Assembly: GCA_028291765.1 (NCBI GenBank)
Contig: JAQGNR010000203.1
Coordinates: 1-64,000, forward strand
Source of the DNA: Herbaspirillum sp.
Lineage (GTDB): Bacteria; Pseudomonadota; Gammaproteobacteria; Burkholderiales; Burkholderiaceae_D
Direction: 5' to 3'
DNA: 64,000 nt
A program made the position numbers and the translations under genes. The notes under the pieces are model-generated. The model made no database searches and was not told the origin of the DNA. It saw only the letters and a program-made list of their open reading frames with translations. Within the stretch, counting starts at the first letter, position 1, and each line of letters opens with the position of its first letter. Shown in pieces: positions 16,688 to 24,375 of this stretch.

Positions 16688-17944
16688 ATGGAGACAAGCA
16701 CCAAGCTATCGGGGAGCGCCACTAGCACCCCTGGCCTTAAGACGAAAATGTCTGCTGCCGACGCGCTGCCCGCATACCGCTGGGTAGTGCTGTTCGTGAC
16801 ATGGACTGCATTTTTGCTGAGTTATGTTGACCGGGTCGCGTGGAGTACGGTAGCGGCGCCAGTTGGTCACTCACTAGGATTGTCGGTAAGCATGCTGGGC
16901 GCGTTCATTACCGCCTTCTATATAGGCTATGTTGCGGCGAACCTGGTTGGGGGCTTTCTCACGGATACATTCGGTGGGCGGCTTATGCTGACGTTTGCGT
17001 TGGTTCCGCTTGGCATTGCGACGTTCTTTTTTAGCTACACCCATTCTTTAACCAGCGGCATCGCGATTCAGCTGGCAATGGGAGTCGCAGCGGGCGCAGA
17101 TTATTCTGCTGGGGTGAAGATATTAACCGCTTGGTTTGGCAAAGAAAAAGGCAAGGCAATGGGAATCTACACGACAGCAACGTCGCTGGCAGTGGTGATT
17201 GCGAATGCTACGGTGCCGCTCATGTCGCAGCAATACAGCTGGGAAACCGCGTTCCGAATACTTGGTGGAATCACCCTTTGCTGGGCACTGGTATCGTTTC
17301 TGTTATTACGCGATAATCCTTTGCGCGTTCCGTATGTTGCAATCACTCGTACCGAAATACGCAGCCTGATTAAAAACAAAAATTTGATTTTCTTGGCGCT
17401 TGCAGGCCTAGGTGGACTTTGGGGGACAGTTGGTTATGGTGCCTGGAGCAATGCCTTAATGACAAAGCACTACGGCATTTCCCCAATTGTTGCTGGATCG
17501 ATCGCCGCATGGTTTGGCGTAGGTGCGGTCCTGGCAAAACCTACTTTAGGCTGGATATCGGATCTAAATGAACGACTTCGTAACCCAATGTCCATCGCTT
17601 GCCTAGCTGGCTTCGCAATGTTGTTACTGGTATTTGGCCAATGTTCGACAACAGCGCAGTTCTATCTACTCGCCCCTATTCTTGGTGCCTTTGCTTTTGG
17701 GTATACGCCGCTTTTGATGGCTGAAATCACACATACATCTGGCAACAAATCGGCAGGTGCCGCGGCCGGCTTAACTAATGCGGTGTGGCAGTTGGGCAGC
17801 GCAATGTCGCCGTTGATGGTCGGATTAGTATATGGCCAGACAAAATCGTTCTCCTTGGCGCTCGTGACGCTAGCGGTCGGTCCGATTTTTGCGGCGGTGC
17901 TCCTGCTTTTCCTGCGGCCTGTAAAAAATATGCCATCCATTTAG
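16688..17944 (+). CDS. Major facilitator superfamily transporter
   Basis: This 418-residue protein has about twelve hydrophobic segments. It carries MFS signatures such as LSYVDRVAWSTVAAP in helix 1, GGFLTDTFGGRLML after helix 2, and GAAAGLTNAVWQLGSAMSPL in helix 11. It resembles the anion:cation symporter and aromatic-acid symporter groups. As the last gene of the Rieske cluster it probably imports the aromatic substrate across the inner membrane. Its end converges on the pseudopilin gene at 18149; the 204 bases between contain no recognisable gene. Confidence 0.9.
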   Translation: METSTKLSGSATSTPGLKTKMSAADALPAYRWVVLFVTWTAFLLSYVDRVAWSTVAAPVGHSLGLSVSMLGAFITAFYIGYVAANLVGGFLTDTFGGRLMLTFALVPLGIATFFFSYTHSLTSGIAIQLAMGVAAGADYSAGVKILTAWFGKEKGKAMGIYTTATSLAVVIANATVPLMSQQYSWETAFRILGGITLCWALVSFLLLRDNPLRVPYVAITRTEIRSLIKNKNLIFLALAGLGGLWGTVGYGAWSNALMTKHYGISPIVAGSIAAWFGVGAVLAKPTLGWISDLNERLRNPMSIACLAGFAMLLLVFGQCSTTAQFYLLAPILGAFAFGYTPLLMAEITHTSGNKSAGAAAGLTNAVWQLGSAMSPLMVGLVYGQTKSFSLALVTLAVGPIFAAVLLLFLRPVKNMPSI

Positions 17945-18148
17945 ATGTCACTGTCACCGGCTTGTCGATTTTCTTTTTACCGCCGACTGACATTCACGCG
18001 GCCGGGTCGGAAGGCTGCTTCAAGAGCGGGCAGGGCGCTGGGCGAATCGCAGGTCGCGCACATGAACAGGGCGGGCGCGCAGACAACCAGGCCGAGAATC
18101 GAAACAAGCAAAACTGATCAAGCCAATAGTAAGCCGATACAACTCAGG

Positions 18149-18649
18149 CTAACGCGGCAACCCGGGCGTAGGGACGATCGCTTCCGGCGGCGGCATGAAC
18201 TTCCATTCACTATATGAAGTCTTTCCTTCGAAGTCCTGGAAACGCGGGTCGAAATTGCCGATTTTAATCGGCTTGCCGTCCGCGAGGCTGTAGACGCCCA
18301 TGATGCCGGGGCCCGGCAGCGCCGGGACGGTTCCCCATTGCTCTTTACCGCTGATCGGATCCACATATATTCTGCGCAGGTGGCGGCGTATGGTCGGAAA
18401 GCGCGGATCTTTCAGCAACTCTTGCAGGGATGGCGGGGTGCGCGGCCGGCCCGGGGGGGTGGCGTTCGCATAGCTCACGAATGCATCGCGAAATTCGTCC
18501 CCGATCATCAGCAGTTCTTCCTCTGCCGCGCGACGCTGCATGACCGACCCCAGCAGCAGTGTCGCGGATGCGGCGACGCCGATCACCGCGACCATAATGA
18601 GTACGCCAATGTAGGTAAAGCCGCGTTCGCGCAGAATCGGAGGCGCCAT
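18149..18649 (-). CDS. Type II secretion-like pseudopilin, third of the operon (copy A)
   Basis: This 166-residue protein starts MAPPILRERGFTYIGVLIMV, a prepilin-type signal with cleavage expected after the Gly of RG, though the usual Glu at position +5 is replaced (GFTYIG). The hydrophobic helix is followed by a charged helix (RRAAEEELLMIGDEFRDAFV) and a globular domain with HLRRIYVDPISGKEQWG and EGKTSYSEWKF. The start at 18649 has TAGGA upstream; a longer open frame to 18919 overlaps the next gene. A paralogue lies at 61010-61552. It is the last gene of the secretion operon reading leftwards. Lack of Glu5 suggests a minor, tip-type pseudopilin (GspK or GspH role), by inference. Confidence 0.85.
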   Translation of the reverse strand: MAPPILRERGFTYIGVLIMVAVIGVAASATLLLGSVMQRRAAEEELLMIGDEFRDAFVSYANATPPGRPRTPPSLQELLKDPRFPTIRRHLRRIYVDPISGKEQWGTVPALPGPGIMGVYSLADGKPIKIGNFDPRFQDFEGKTSYSEWKFMPPPEAIVPTPGLPR

Positions 18650-18656
18650 GATGATC

Positions 18657-19073
18657 CTACCGATCCGAAAACGGGATGTCGGTGCGGCCCCTGCCCGGCG
18701 CCGCACTACGCAAGTCGTAGACACTGCCTTTGCCGTCGTCGCCGGGCGGCACAATGATCCAGCTTGTGGTGCTATTGGTGATCGGGTCGACGGGTAGTGA
18801 GCGCAAGTATTTTTTCTCCACCAGTTCCTCCAGGGAGTCCGGATAGCGCCCGGTGTCCTGATAGAACTTGTCGATCGTATCGCGCGCGGTCGCCAGATTT
18901 CTGACCAGGACCGTTTCACGCGCCGTGTCCACGCTGTGAAAGTAACGCGGAACGGCCAGCGTCAGCAACAGCGCGACGATCGCAAGCACGACCAGCAGTT
19001 CGATCAGCGTGAAACCGCGTTGCGCCAGGCGCTGAAGGGGGGGCCTGTTTGCCCGTGGAATGATGGTCACCAT
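18657..19073 (-). CDS. GspG-like pseudopilin (copy A)
   Basis: This 138-residue prepilin has the signal QRGFTLIELLVVLAIVALLL, with Gly at the cleavage site and Glu at position 5. Its C-terminal domain (DTGRYPDSLEELVEKKYLRS, LPVDPITNSTTSW) is like that of GspG major pseudopilins. It overlaps the preceding gene by seven bases, indicating translational coupling. The paralogue is at 61539-61940, with the same YLRS-x-PVDP signature. It would form part of a periplasmic pseudopilus after processing by a prepilin peptidase, which is not in this window. Confidence 0.9.
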   Translation of the reverse strand: MVTIIPRANRPPLQRLAQRGFTLIELLVVLAIVALLLTLAVPRYFHSVDTARETVLVRNLATARDTIDKFYQDTGRYPDSLEELVEKKYLRSLPVDPITNSTTSWIIVPPGDDGKGSVYDLRSAAPGRGRTDIPFSDR

Positions 19074-19588
19074 TTTCTGTACGGAACACCGTTCAGGCCG
19101 GTCTTCGTCGATTTGGTATAAACATCGTAGATATCGTCGCCGGCTTGCGGATCGTCGGCTTCACTGGCATAGCTCCGTTTGCCCCATGACGCCGATTCAA
19201 GTCCGCTGATGACATCGGCCATCGGGTCGCCCGGAATGCGGCGCAGAAAAAACAGCTTCTTCGGGGTTGGACTGCGCAGGTCGTTGACGCCCTCGACCAG
19301 CACTTCCAGATTTTTCGGGTAGCCCGAAGTGCCGATCGACTTGGTAATCCGCCCTTCGTCGCTGGCGCGTTTGTATGCATCGATCCCGTTCCGGATGTCG
19401 CGCAGCGCGCGCCGCAATGCATGTTCCTGGTCGCGTTGCACCGACACCTGCGCCAGCGGAAGGGCAATAGTGGCAAGCACGCCGATGATCGCCAGCACCA
19501 CCAGCAATTCGATCAGCGTGAATCCGGCGGCAGCCCGCAGCCCGCCTGCACGCGTCTGCCGTTTTGCGAAAATCCAGGCCAGGTTCAT
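19067..19588 (-). CDS. Type II secretion-like pseudopilin (copy A)
   Basis: This 173-residue prepilin has the signal AAGFTLIELLVVLAIIGVLA and a long C-terminal domain with NLEVLVEGVNDLRSPTPKKL, FFLRRIPGDPMAD and the ending TGLNGVPYRKW. The ending and FLRRIP-x-DP are shared with the paralogue at 61934-62458. It follows the secretin gene with a gap of 24 bases and is in the same operon. It is a pseudopilus component; whether it is major or minor cannot be decided from sequence. Confidence 0.9.
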   Translation of the reverse strand: MNLAWIFAKRQTRAGGLRAAAGFTLIELLVVLAIIGVLATIALPLAQVSVQRDQEHALRRALRDIRNGIDAYKRASDEGRITKSIGTSGYPKNLEVLVEGVNDLRSPTPKKLFFLRRIPGDPMADVISGLESASWGKRSYASEADDPQAGDDIYDVYTKSTKTGLNGVPYRKW

Positions 19589-19612
19589 TTTTTTCCTTCT
19601 CGTTATCCCGCG

Positions 19613-21874
19613 TTACGGCTCCACTTGCACCATGTGCGGCGCCGGCGCTTGCGCGGGAATGATGCTTCCCCCGACGCCGACGGGCGCCGCCGTCAACAGT
19701 TGGATTGCGGAGGCGTCGGCTGGCGCCAGTGCGCGAAAATTGATGCTGGCGAAATTTCCGTTGCCGGTTGCGCCGTTTTTGTTGGTGCGGGTGCCGGTGA
19801 TGAGGATTTGGCCGCCGGGATCGATCTTGCTGTTGAAGATGGTCTGGGCGCCGCCTTGCTTGAGGAAGCTGCCTTCGGTCACGCCGCTGGCCTGAAGCAC
19901 CTTCTCGTCATAGGTAATCGCCAACGGCAGACTGGTCACCGGCTGGCCGGACTGCATCGACAACTGTAACGTGAAGGTATCGCCGACCTTTATTTGCTGG
20001 GCGCCGTCCCAGCGCAATTGCGCGCTGCCCGACATTGCGGCGCTTGGCTGCTCGCTGTCGGCGCTCAGCGGCGCCGACGAAGCGTTGTATGGGATCGGTT
20101 GATCCGGCAGGATCGGCTGCGGCGACGGCGAGCCGGCCAACATAATCAGCGGCGATCGGGCGGCAAGCTGACTCATGCCTTCCGGGCGTGTGCGCAGGCT
20201 GCTTTCGGTTCCAGATGAAAACTCGCTCAGATCTATTTCCTGTCTCCCGATGTTGCGGATCAGGTGCGGCGTGATCGACAGCACGATTTCGGTTTTCTGG
20301 TGGTCGTCCGCAGTGGTGCCGAACAGCCGGCCGATCAAAGGCAGGTCGCCCAAGCCGGGCACCTTTTTGGAGCTGCGCCGGTCTTCATCGTTGATGAGTC
20401 CTGCAAGCACTTGGTTCTCACCGTCCTTGAGCCGCAACACAGTGCTCGCAGTACGAGTGCCGATTTGGTAGGCGACCGAGCCGGACTTGGTTTGAAGCTG
20501 GCTGACGATGTTGCTCACTTCCAGGGCAATCTTGATCGTTACGTCGTTATCGAGATGGACCGAAGGTTCTATATCGAGTTTCAGACCCACGTCGATGTAA
20601 TTGATCGATTCGGACGCAAAGCCGGTTGCTGTGGACGTTGTCGTGATGAGGGGAACCCGGTCGCCGATCAGGATCTTGGCTTTTTCGTGATTATGCGCAC
20701 GGATGCGCGGATTGGCGAGGATGTTCGCATCCGCGTTCTGCTTGGTTGCGTTAATCGTGGTGGACCCGATGGTAGCGCCGAGCGTCGAGCTCCTGATGTG
20801 ATGCAAATCGTCCAGGGTGAGCGCACCGGAGGCGGCGGATGCGAGCGGCGTCAGGCTCAGGCTATCCGGCCAGGCAATGCCGAGTTCAAACAGCAGGTTG
20901 CGCTTGACTTCGAGTATTTCCACCTCGAGCATCACTTCCGGCTCCGGCATATCGTGCATTGCAACCAGCTTGGCAGCCAGTCGGATCGCTTCCGGACTGT
21001 CGCGTACGATCAGCATGTTGAGCTTGTCGTCGACCACGACGTCGCGCGACTTGATGATGGTCTTCAAGGTATTTGCCACCATCTTCGCGTCAGCGTTGGT
21101 AAGGTAAAAACTGTGCACGACCATTTCCTGATAGTCCTTCAGCTTGTTCGCGGTGTTCGGATAAATCAAGATCGTGTTTGCGTTCACCACTTGCTGTTCG
21201 AGCTGATTGGTCAGCAGCGTGTAGTACACCGCCGATTCGATCGTGCTGTTTTTTAAGAAAAGCGTAACCTTCTGATCGGTGCGCACATCCTTATCAAACA
21301 GGAAGTTCAAGCCCGATGAGCGAGAGATGACCTCGAATACTTGTTTTAACGAGACATCCTTGAACTCGATCGAGATTGGTTTCTTGTAAGCGGCCGCTAG
21401 CGTCGATTCAACCGGCGCCTTGGCGACGCGGTCTGCGTTTGCGGCATCCTCCTTTCCCTGTGCCTCGGCGAGTTCGCGACGCCGGGCCGCATCCAGCGCG
21501 CGCAGTCCGGCTTTCGAGCGCTCGTTGCCTGAATCGAGCGCCAGCGCGCGCCTGTAAAGCGATTCGGCCGCATCGGGCCTGCCGGCGCTGGCATTGCGGT
21601 CGCCCTGTTCGGCGTAGCTGTTGACGGCGCGCTCGCGTGTTTGAATGTAGGCGACTTTGTATTGCAGCTCCTCCGGATCGCGTGCCAGCGCTTCCTGGAA
21701 TTTGGCCATGCCTTCCTCAACCCGGCCCTGTGCGACCAGTCCTTTGCCTTGGTTATAGGCTATTTCGGCCGCGCATCCGCCAAGCAGCAGGATCGCCCCG
21801 GCAATTGTGCAATTGCGCCAGAAGCGCGGCATCGACGGATACCGGGCGGGTAAGTAAATTCGGTATGCAAACAT
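19613..21874 (-). CDS. GspD/PilQ-like secretin lipoprotein with TPR-type N-terminus and extra C-terminal cohesin-like domain
   Basis: This is the outer membrane channel of the secretion system, 753 residues. The N-terminus has a hydrophobic stretch and lipobox LLGGCAAE. TPR-like repeats follow (EEGMAKFQEALARDPEELQY, then SLYRRALALDSGN). Next come an STN/N0-type domain (ISIEFKDVSLKQVFEVISRS), N-domains, and the secretin core with VPGLGDLPLIGRLF and TEIVLSITPHLI. After the core lies about 150 residues with an Ig/cohesin-like pattern (LRWDGAQQIKVGDTFTLQLS to INFRALAPADASAIQLL), unusual for GspD. The start at 21874 overlaps the upstream stop (TAATG). The open frame beyond it is a shadow of the PilP-like gene. 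Confidence 0.92.
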   Translation of the reverse strand: MFAYRIYLPARYPSMPRFWRNCTIAGAILLLGGCAAEIAYNQGKGLVAQGRVEEGMAKFQEALARDPEELQYKVAYIQTRERAVNSYAEQGDRNASAGRPDAAESLYRRALALDSGNERSKAGLRALDAARRRELAEAQGKEDAANADRVAKAPVESTLAAAYKKPISIEFKDVSLKQVFEVISRSSGLNFLFDKDVRTDQKVTLFLKNSTIESAVYYTLLTNQLEQQVVNANTILIYPNTANKLKDYQEMVVHSFYLTNADAKMVANTLKTIIKSRDVVVDDKLNMLIVRDSPEAIRLAAKLVAMHDMPEPEVMLEVEILEVKRNLLFELGIAWPDSLSLTPLASAASGALTLDDLHHIRSSTLGATIGSTTINATKQNADANILANPRIRAHNHEKAKILIGDRVPLITTTSTATGFASESINYIDVGLKLDIEPSVHLDNDVTIKIALEVSNIVSQLQTKSGSVAYQIGTRTASTVLRLKDGENQVLAGLINDEDRRSSKKVPGLGDLPLIGRLFGTTADDHQKTEIVLSITPHLIRNIGRQEIDLSEFSSGTESSLRTRPEGMSQLAARSPLIMLAGSPSPQPILPDQPIPYNASSAPLSADSEQPSAAMSGSAQLRWDGAQQIKVGDTFTLQLSMQSGQPVTSLPLAITYDEKVLQASGVTEGSFLKQGGAQTIFNSKIDPGGQILITGTRTNKNGATGNGNFASINFRALAPADASAIQLLTAAPVGVGGSIIPAQAPAPHMVQVEP

Positions 21875-22395
21875 TAGTCGGCCTCTCCAATTGTCAGCGT
21901 CTGGATCTGCTTCAGCGGCAGATAAGTAATGGTCAATGTCGGCGGCCTGATCGATTCGGCGCGATACATCTTGTCGATCATGTTTTGCTCGCGCACGACG
22001 TAGGTATCGTTGCCGCGCGCCAGATATGCTTCCCATGTTCCGTTTTCCAGTTTCTTGCCGAGATAGGTAAACGGCAACGGCGGCGCAACGGGTTTCGGCG
22101 GCGGTCCTGCGTTGACTTTTATCGGCGGCGGCGGCGGCGGGGTCCAGCTCTGGACGCCGAATAGCATGTCGGCCGGCCCGCTTGCATTGCCGATCAATTC
22201 GTCGCGTGCGCGCAACTTGCCTATCGCCCGCGCAGCCGTCTGCGCGGAAGTGGCTCCGGGCCCGGCCGGCGCATCGGCGGAGCGGCTGTGCTCTATCGGC
22301 TGTACGACGGCCGTGGCCGGCGATTTGTCGCCAAACCAGGTAAGCCACGCCGCTGCGAGGAGCGAGACGCCTAAACCTAAATGACGCGTTTTCAT
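21874..22395 (-). CDS. PilP/GspC-like periplasmic connector
   Basis: This 173-residue protein has an N-terminal signal anchor (MKTRHLGLGVSLLAAAWLTW), a flexible Ala/Pro region with a run of prolines (WTPPPPPPIK), and a C-terminal beta domain with PPLPFTYLGKKLENGTWEAY, a hallmark of PilP and GspC HR domains that contact the secretin. It is coupled by overlapping start and stop codons to the secretin gene after it and the PilO-like gene before it. By position and domain it should link the inner membrane platform to the secretin. Confidence 0.82.
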   Translation of the reverse strand: MKTRHLGLGVSLLAAAWLTWFGDKSPATAVVQPIEHSRSADAPAGPGATSAQTAARAIGKLRARDELIGNASGPADMLFGVQSWTPPPPPPIKVNAGPPPKPVAPPLPFTYLGKKLENGTWEAYLARGNDTYVVREQNMIDKMYRAESIRPPTLTITYLPLKQIQTLTIGEAD

Positions 22396-23009
22396 GGGAC
22401 GTGATCCTCCATGGTGGCGAGTTTCTGCTCCTGGCGGACAAGCGGCGCGTCGCTCAGGTAAAAAGTGAAACGCAGCCGCGCGTCCAGTGCACCGTTGCCG
22501 ATAGCATCGCGCTTGAAGCTGATTTCATCGAGCGATGCGAACGGGATTGCCAGCAGAACTCTCTCGCAGAATTGACGTATGGCGCTGTACGAGCCGGTCA
22601 TCGGCAACAGAATCTGATAGCTGTAGCTCTGGCTATTGCGCTCTTTTTCGGACTTGTACTCGCCCTTGGCCAGCGCTAACCCGCTAGCGCGGGCGATGTC
22701 GAACAGGACGCGGATCTGCGCTTCGGCGCGACGACGGTCGCCCAGCACGGCGTAGAAGGCGGCGAGATCCGCCTGGGCCGGGGAGATCGCGGCTTTGAGC
22801 GGTGCGGCCGGCATCGCCAGCAAGGCCGCGCGCCGGTCGCTAAGTTCGGCCTGTTGCGTCTCGATCTTGGTCTGCTGTTGCGGAATCCACCACAACCAGC
22901 ACAGCGCGCCCGCCAGACACAGCAGAGCGGCAACGATATTGCTCGCGCCGAAAGCCGAGAATGCAAGATGCGTTCGCAACGCCAGTTTTCCGATATACGC
23001 GGTTTTCAT
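22392..23009 (-). CDS. PilO-like inner membrane platform protein
   Basis: This 205-residue protein has one N-terminal membrane helix (IVAALLCLAGALCWLWWI), a coiled-coil stretch (QQQTKIETQQAELSDRRAAL) and a ferredoxin-like periplasmic domain (YQILLPMTGSYSAIRQFCER), the plan of PilO and GspM. ATG 23009 overlaps the stop of the PilN-like gene (ATGA); the frame continues to 23027 but without such coupling. It would pair with the PilN-like protein. Confidence 0.82.
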   Translation of the reverse strand: MKTAYIGKLALRTHLAFSAFGASNIVAALLCLAGALCWLWWIPQQQTKIETQQAELSDRRAALLAMPAAPLKAAISPAQADLAAFYAVLGDRRRAEAQIRVLFDIARASGLALAKGEYKSEKERNSQSYSYQILLPMTGSYSAIRQFCERVLLAIPFASLDEISFKRDAIGNGALDARLRFTFYLSDAPLVRQEQKLATMEDHVP

Positions 23010-23557
23010 TTTCCGGTGTCCTCCCATACCGCCAGAAACTGGAAGCGCAGCGGCCTGTTCGGATCCTGCTCATTGATTTCATGCCGAGTCAGCACCACCG
23101 AATCGAAAAACGGTTGACTGCCGATCCGTGCGATGTAGTTCAGCATGTCGTCGCCGTTCTTGGCCTCCGCCGTGCCTTTGATCGCGTGCCGCTTCGCATC
23201 GGGGCTGAGTTCCAGTAATGCGACGCTGGCCGGCGTTGCCGATTCGATCGCTTGAAATACATCGCGCCAAGGCAGATTGAGGCGGCCGACGATCTCGTTT
23301 ACCGCGTCGGCCTGTCCATCCGGAATGACGACTTCGTGTCGCGCCGGCGCAGGCTGGATGCGCGCTGCGATGCGTGTCTGGATGCGTTGCAGTTCGGCCT
23401 GCCGCGCCTCACCTTGCCTCAGCAGGTTATATGCGATAACCGCGGAACTCGCGCATAGCATCAGTCCGATCGATCCGATCAGCCAGGTTGCGGGCCGGGT
23501 GCGCGCAATGGTGCGTCGAAGCGAACGCGGCGCAAAGTCGATGCGGCTGGGTTTCAT
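23006..23557 (-). CDS. PilN-like inner membrane platform protein
   Basis: This 183-residue protein starts MKPSRIDFAPRSLRR, has one membrane helix (WLIGSIGLMLCASSAVIAY) and a periplasmic domain with LPWRDVFQAIESATPASVAL followed by LLELSPDAKRHAIKGTAEAK, which is the PilN/GspL-C pattern. It overlaps both neighbours by four bases. The short cytoplasmic N-terminus is the usual PilM-binding segment. Confidence 0.83.
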   Translation of the reverse strand: MKPSRIDFAPRSLRRTIARTRPATWLIGSIGLMLCASSAVIAYNLLRQGEARQAELQRIQTRIAARIQPAPARHEVVIPDGQADAVNEIVGRLNLPWRDVFQAIESATPASVALLELSPDAKRHAIKGTAEAKNGDDMLNYIARIGSQPFFDSVVLTRHEINEQDPNRPLRFQFLAVWEDTGK

Positions 23558-24375
23558 GCGCGTGCTCCCGTATAGGCCAGCGTAGCGCCGGCCGACTCAC
23601 TCGCGAAATCGGGCGTCGGAGGCATGGCGTCGAGCCGGATGCAGGCCGGCTCGCCGGGACCCTGGGTTATCCAGGCATCCGGCACACAGCCGCAGAGATG
23701 GATGCGCTCCGGCACAGGCAGCGCCAGTCGTAGTGCTTCGCGCGCGATCTGTTCCGGCAACCAGGTCTGATCGGTACACGCCGCAAACGGTACGGCCAGG
23801 CGGCGCAGGTCGACCAGCCGGCGTCCGCTAATTACACCCAGGGTCAGTGCGTCGGCATGCGCGGTCCCGTACCAGGTATTGGCGTGCACGCCGCGCCGCC
23901 AGCGATTCCAGGCCGCCACGAATTGCGGCATGATGCTGACGAATGTCAAACGGCGCTCGGCGCCGGCCTGCTGCAGCGCGCCCAGTATCGAACGCGGCAA
24001 CGCGCACGCCAGAAACGGATGTTGCGCCTCCCAGTCGGCGTCTATCGTCCAGTCTTGTGGCGGCTCGCCATACAGCGACTGAAAGCGCAGCGCCGCCGCC
24101 GCCTTGCAGTCCCGAAGCCATTCCGCGTTATGCGGCGGAGTGACCATGAACAGACGCGCCCAGTCGTCGGCCAGCACCACGGTCGTCGCCAGCTTCGCGC
24201 AGCTTGCATCGACCAACGCCGCGCGCAGGCCTTCCAGGATCTGCTGCGACGAACTGCCGTCGAGCGGATATTCGGTCAACACTTCGCGGCGGGGACGCGA
24301 CCAGCCGCTGGTGCGCAATAGCGTCACCGAACTTCTGGACAGCCCGATGCGCAGCGATGTATTGAGCTTATCCAT
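23554..24375 (-). CDS. PilM/MshI/GspL-like cytoplasmic platform protein
   Basis: This 273-residue protein has no membrane segment. It resembles the divergent actin-fold proteins of type IV pilus and MSHA systems, with phrases such as LATTVVLADDWARLFMVTPP and SIMPQFVAAWNRWRR, but clear nucleotide-binding motifs are not visible. The start at 24375 lies inside the end of gspE (ATGGATAA), so the genes are coupled. The assignment rests mainly on position between GspE and the PilN-like protein. Confidence 0.7.
   Translation of the reverse strand: MDKLNTSLRIGLSRSSVTLLRTSGWSRPRREVLTEYPLDGSSSQQILEGLRAALVDASCAKLATTVVLADDWARLFMVTPPHNAEWLRDCKAAAALRFQSLYGEPPQDWTIDADWEAQHPFLACALPRSILGALQQAGAERRLTFVSIMPQFVAAWNRWRRGVHANTWYGTAHADALTLGVISGRRLVDLRRLAVPFAACTDQTWLPEQIAREALRLALPVPERIHLCGCVPDAWITQGPGEPACIRLDAMPPTPDFASESAGATLAYTGARA

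Noticed and set aside
17945-18148. Right attachment site of the putative tRNA-Lys element
   Set aside because: I looked for a copy of the tRNA 3' end around the end of the Rieske cluster and found none, so the element boundary on this side is unknown.
21875-22441. N-terminal extension of the secretin reading frame
   Set aside because: It overlaps the PilP-like gene in another frame and has no family similarity. The TAATG overlap at 21874 gives a clear start.
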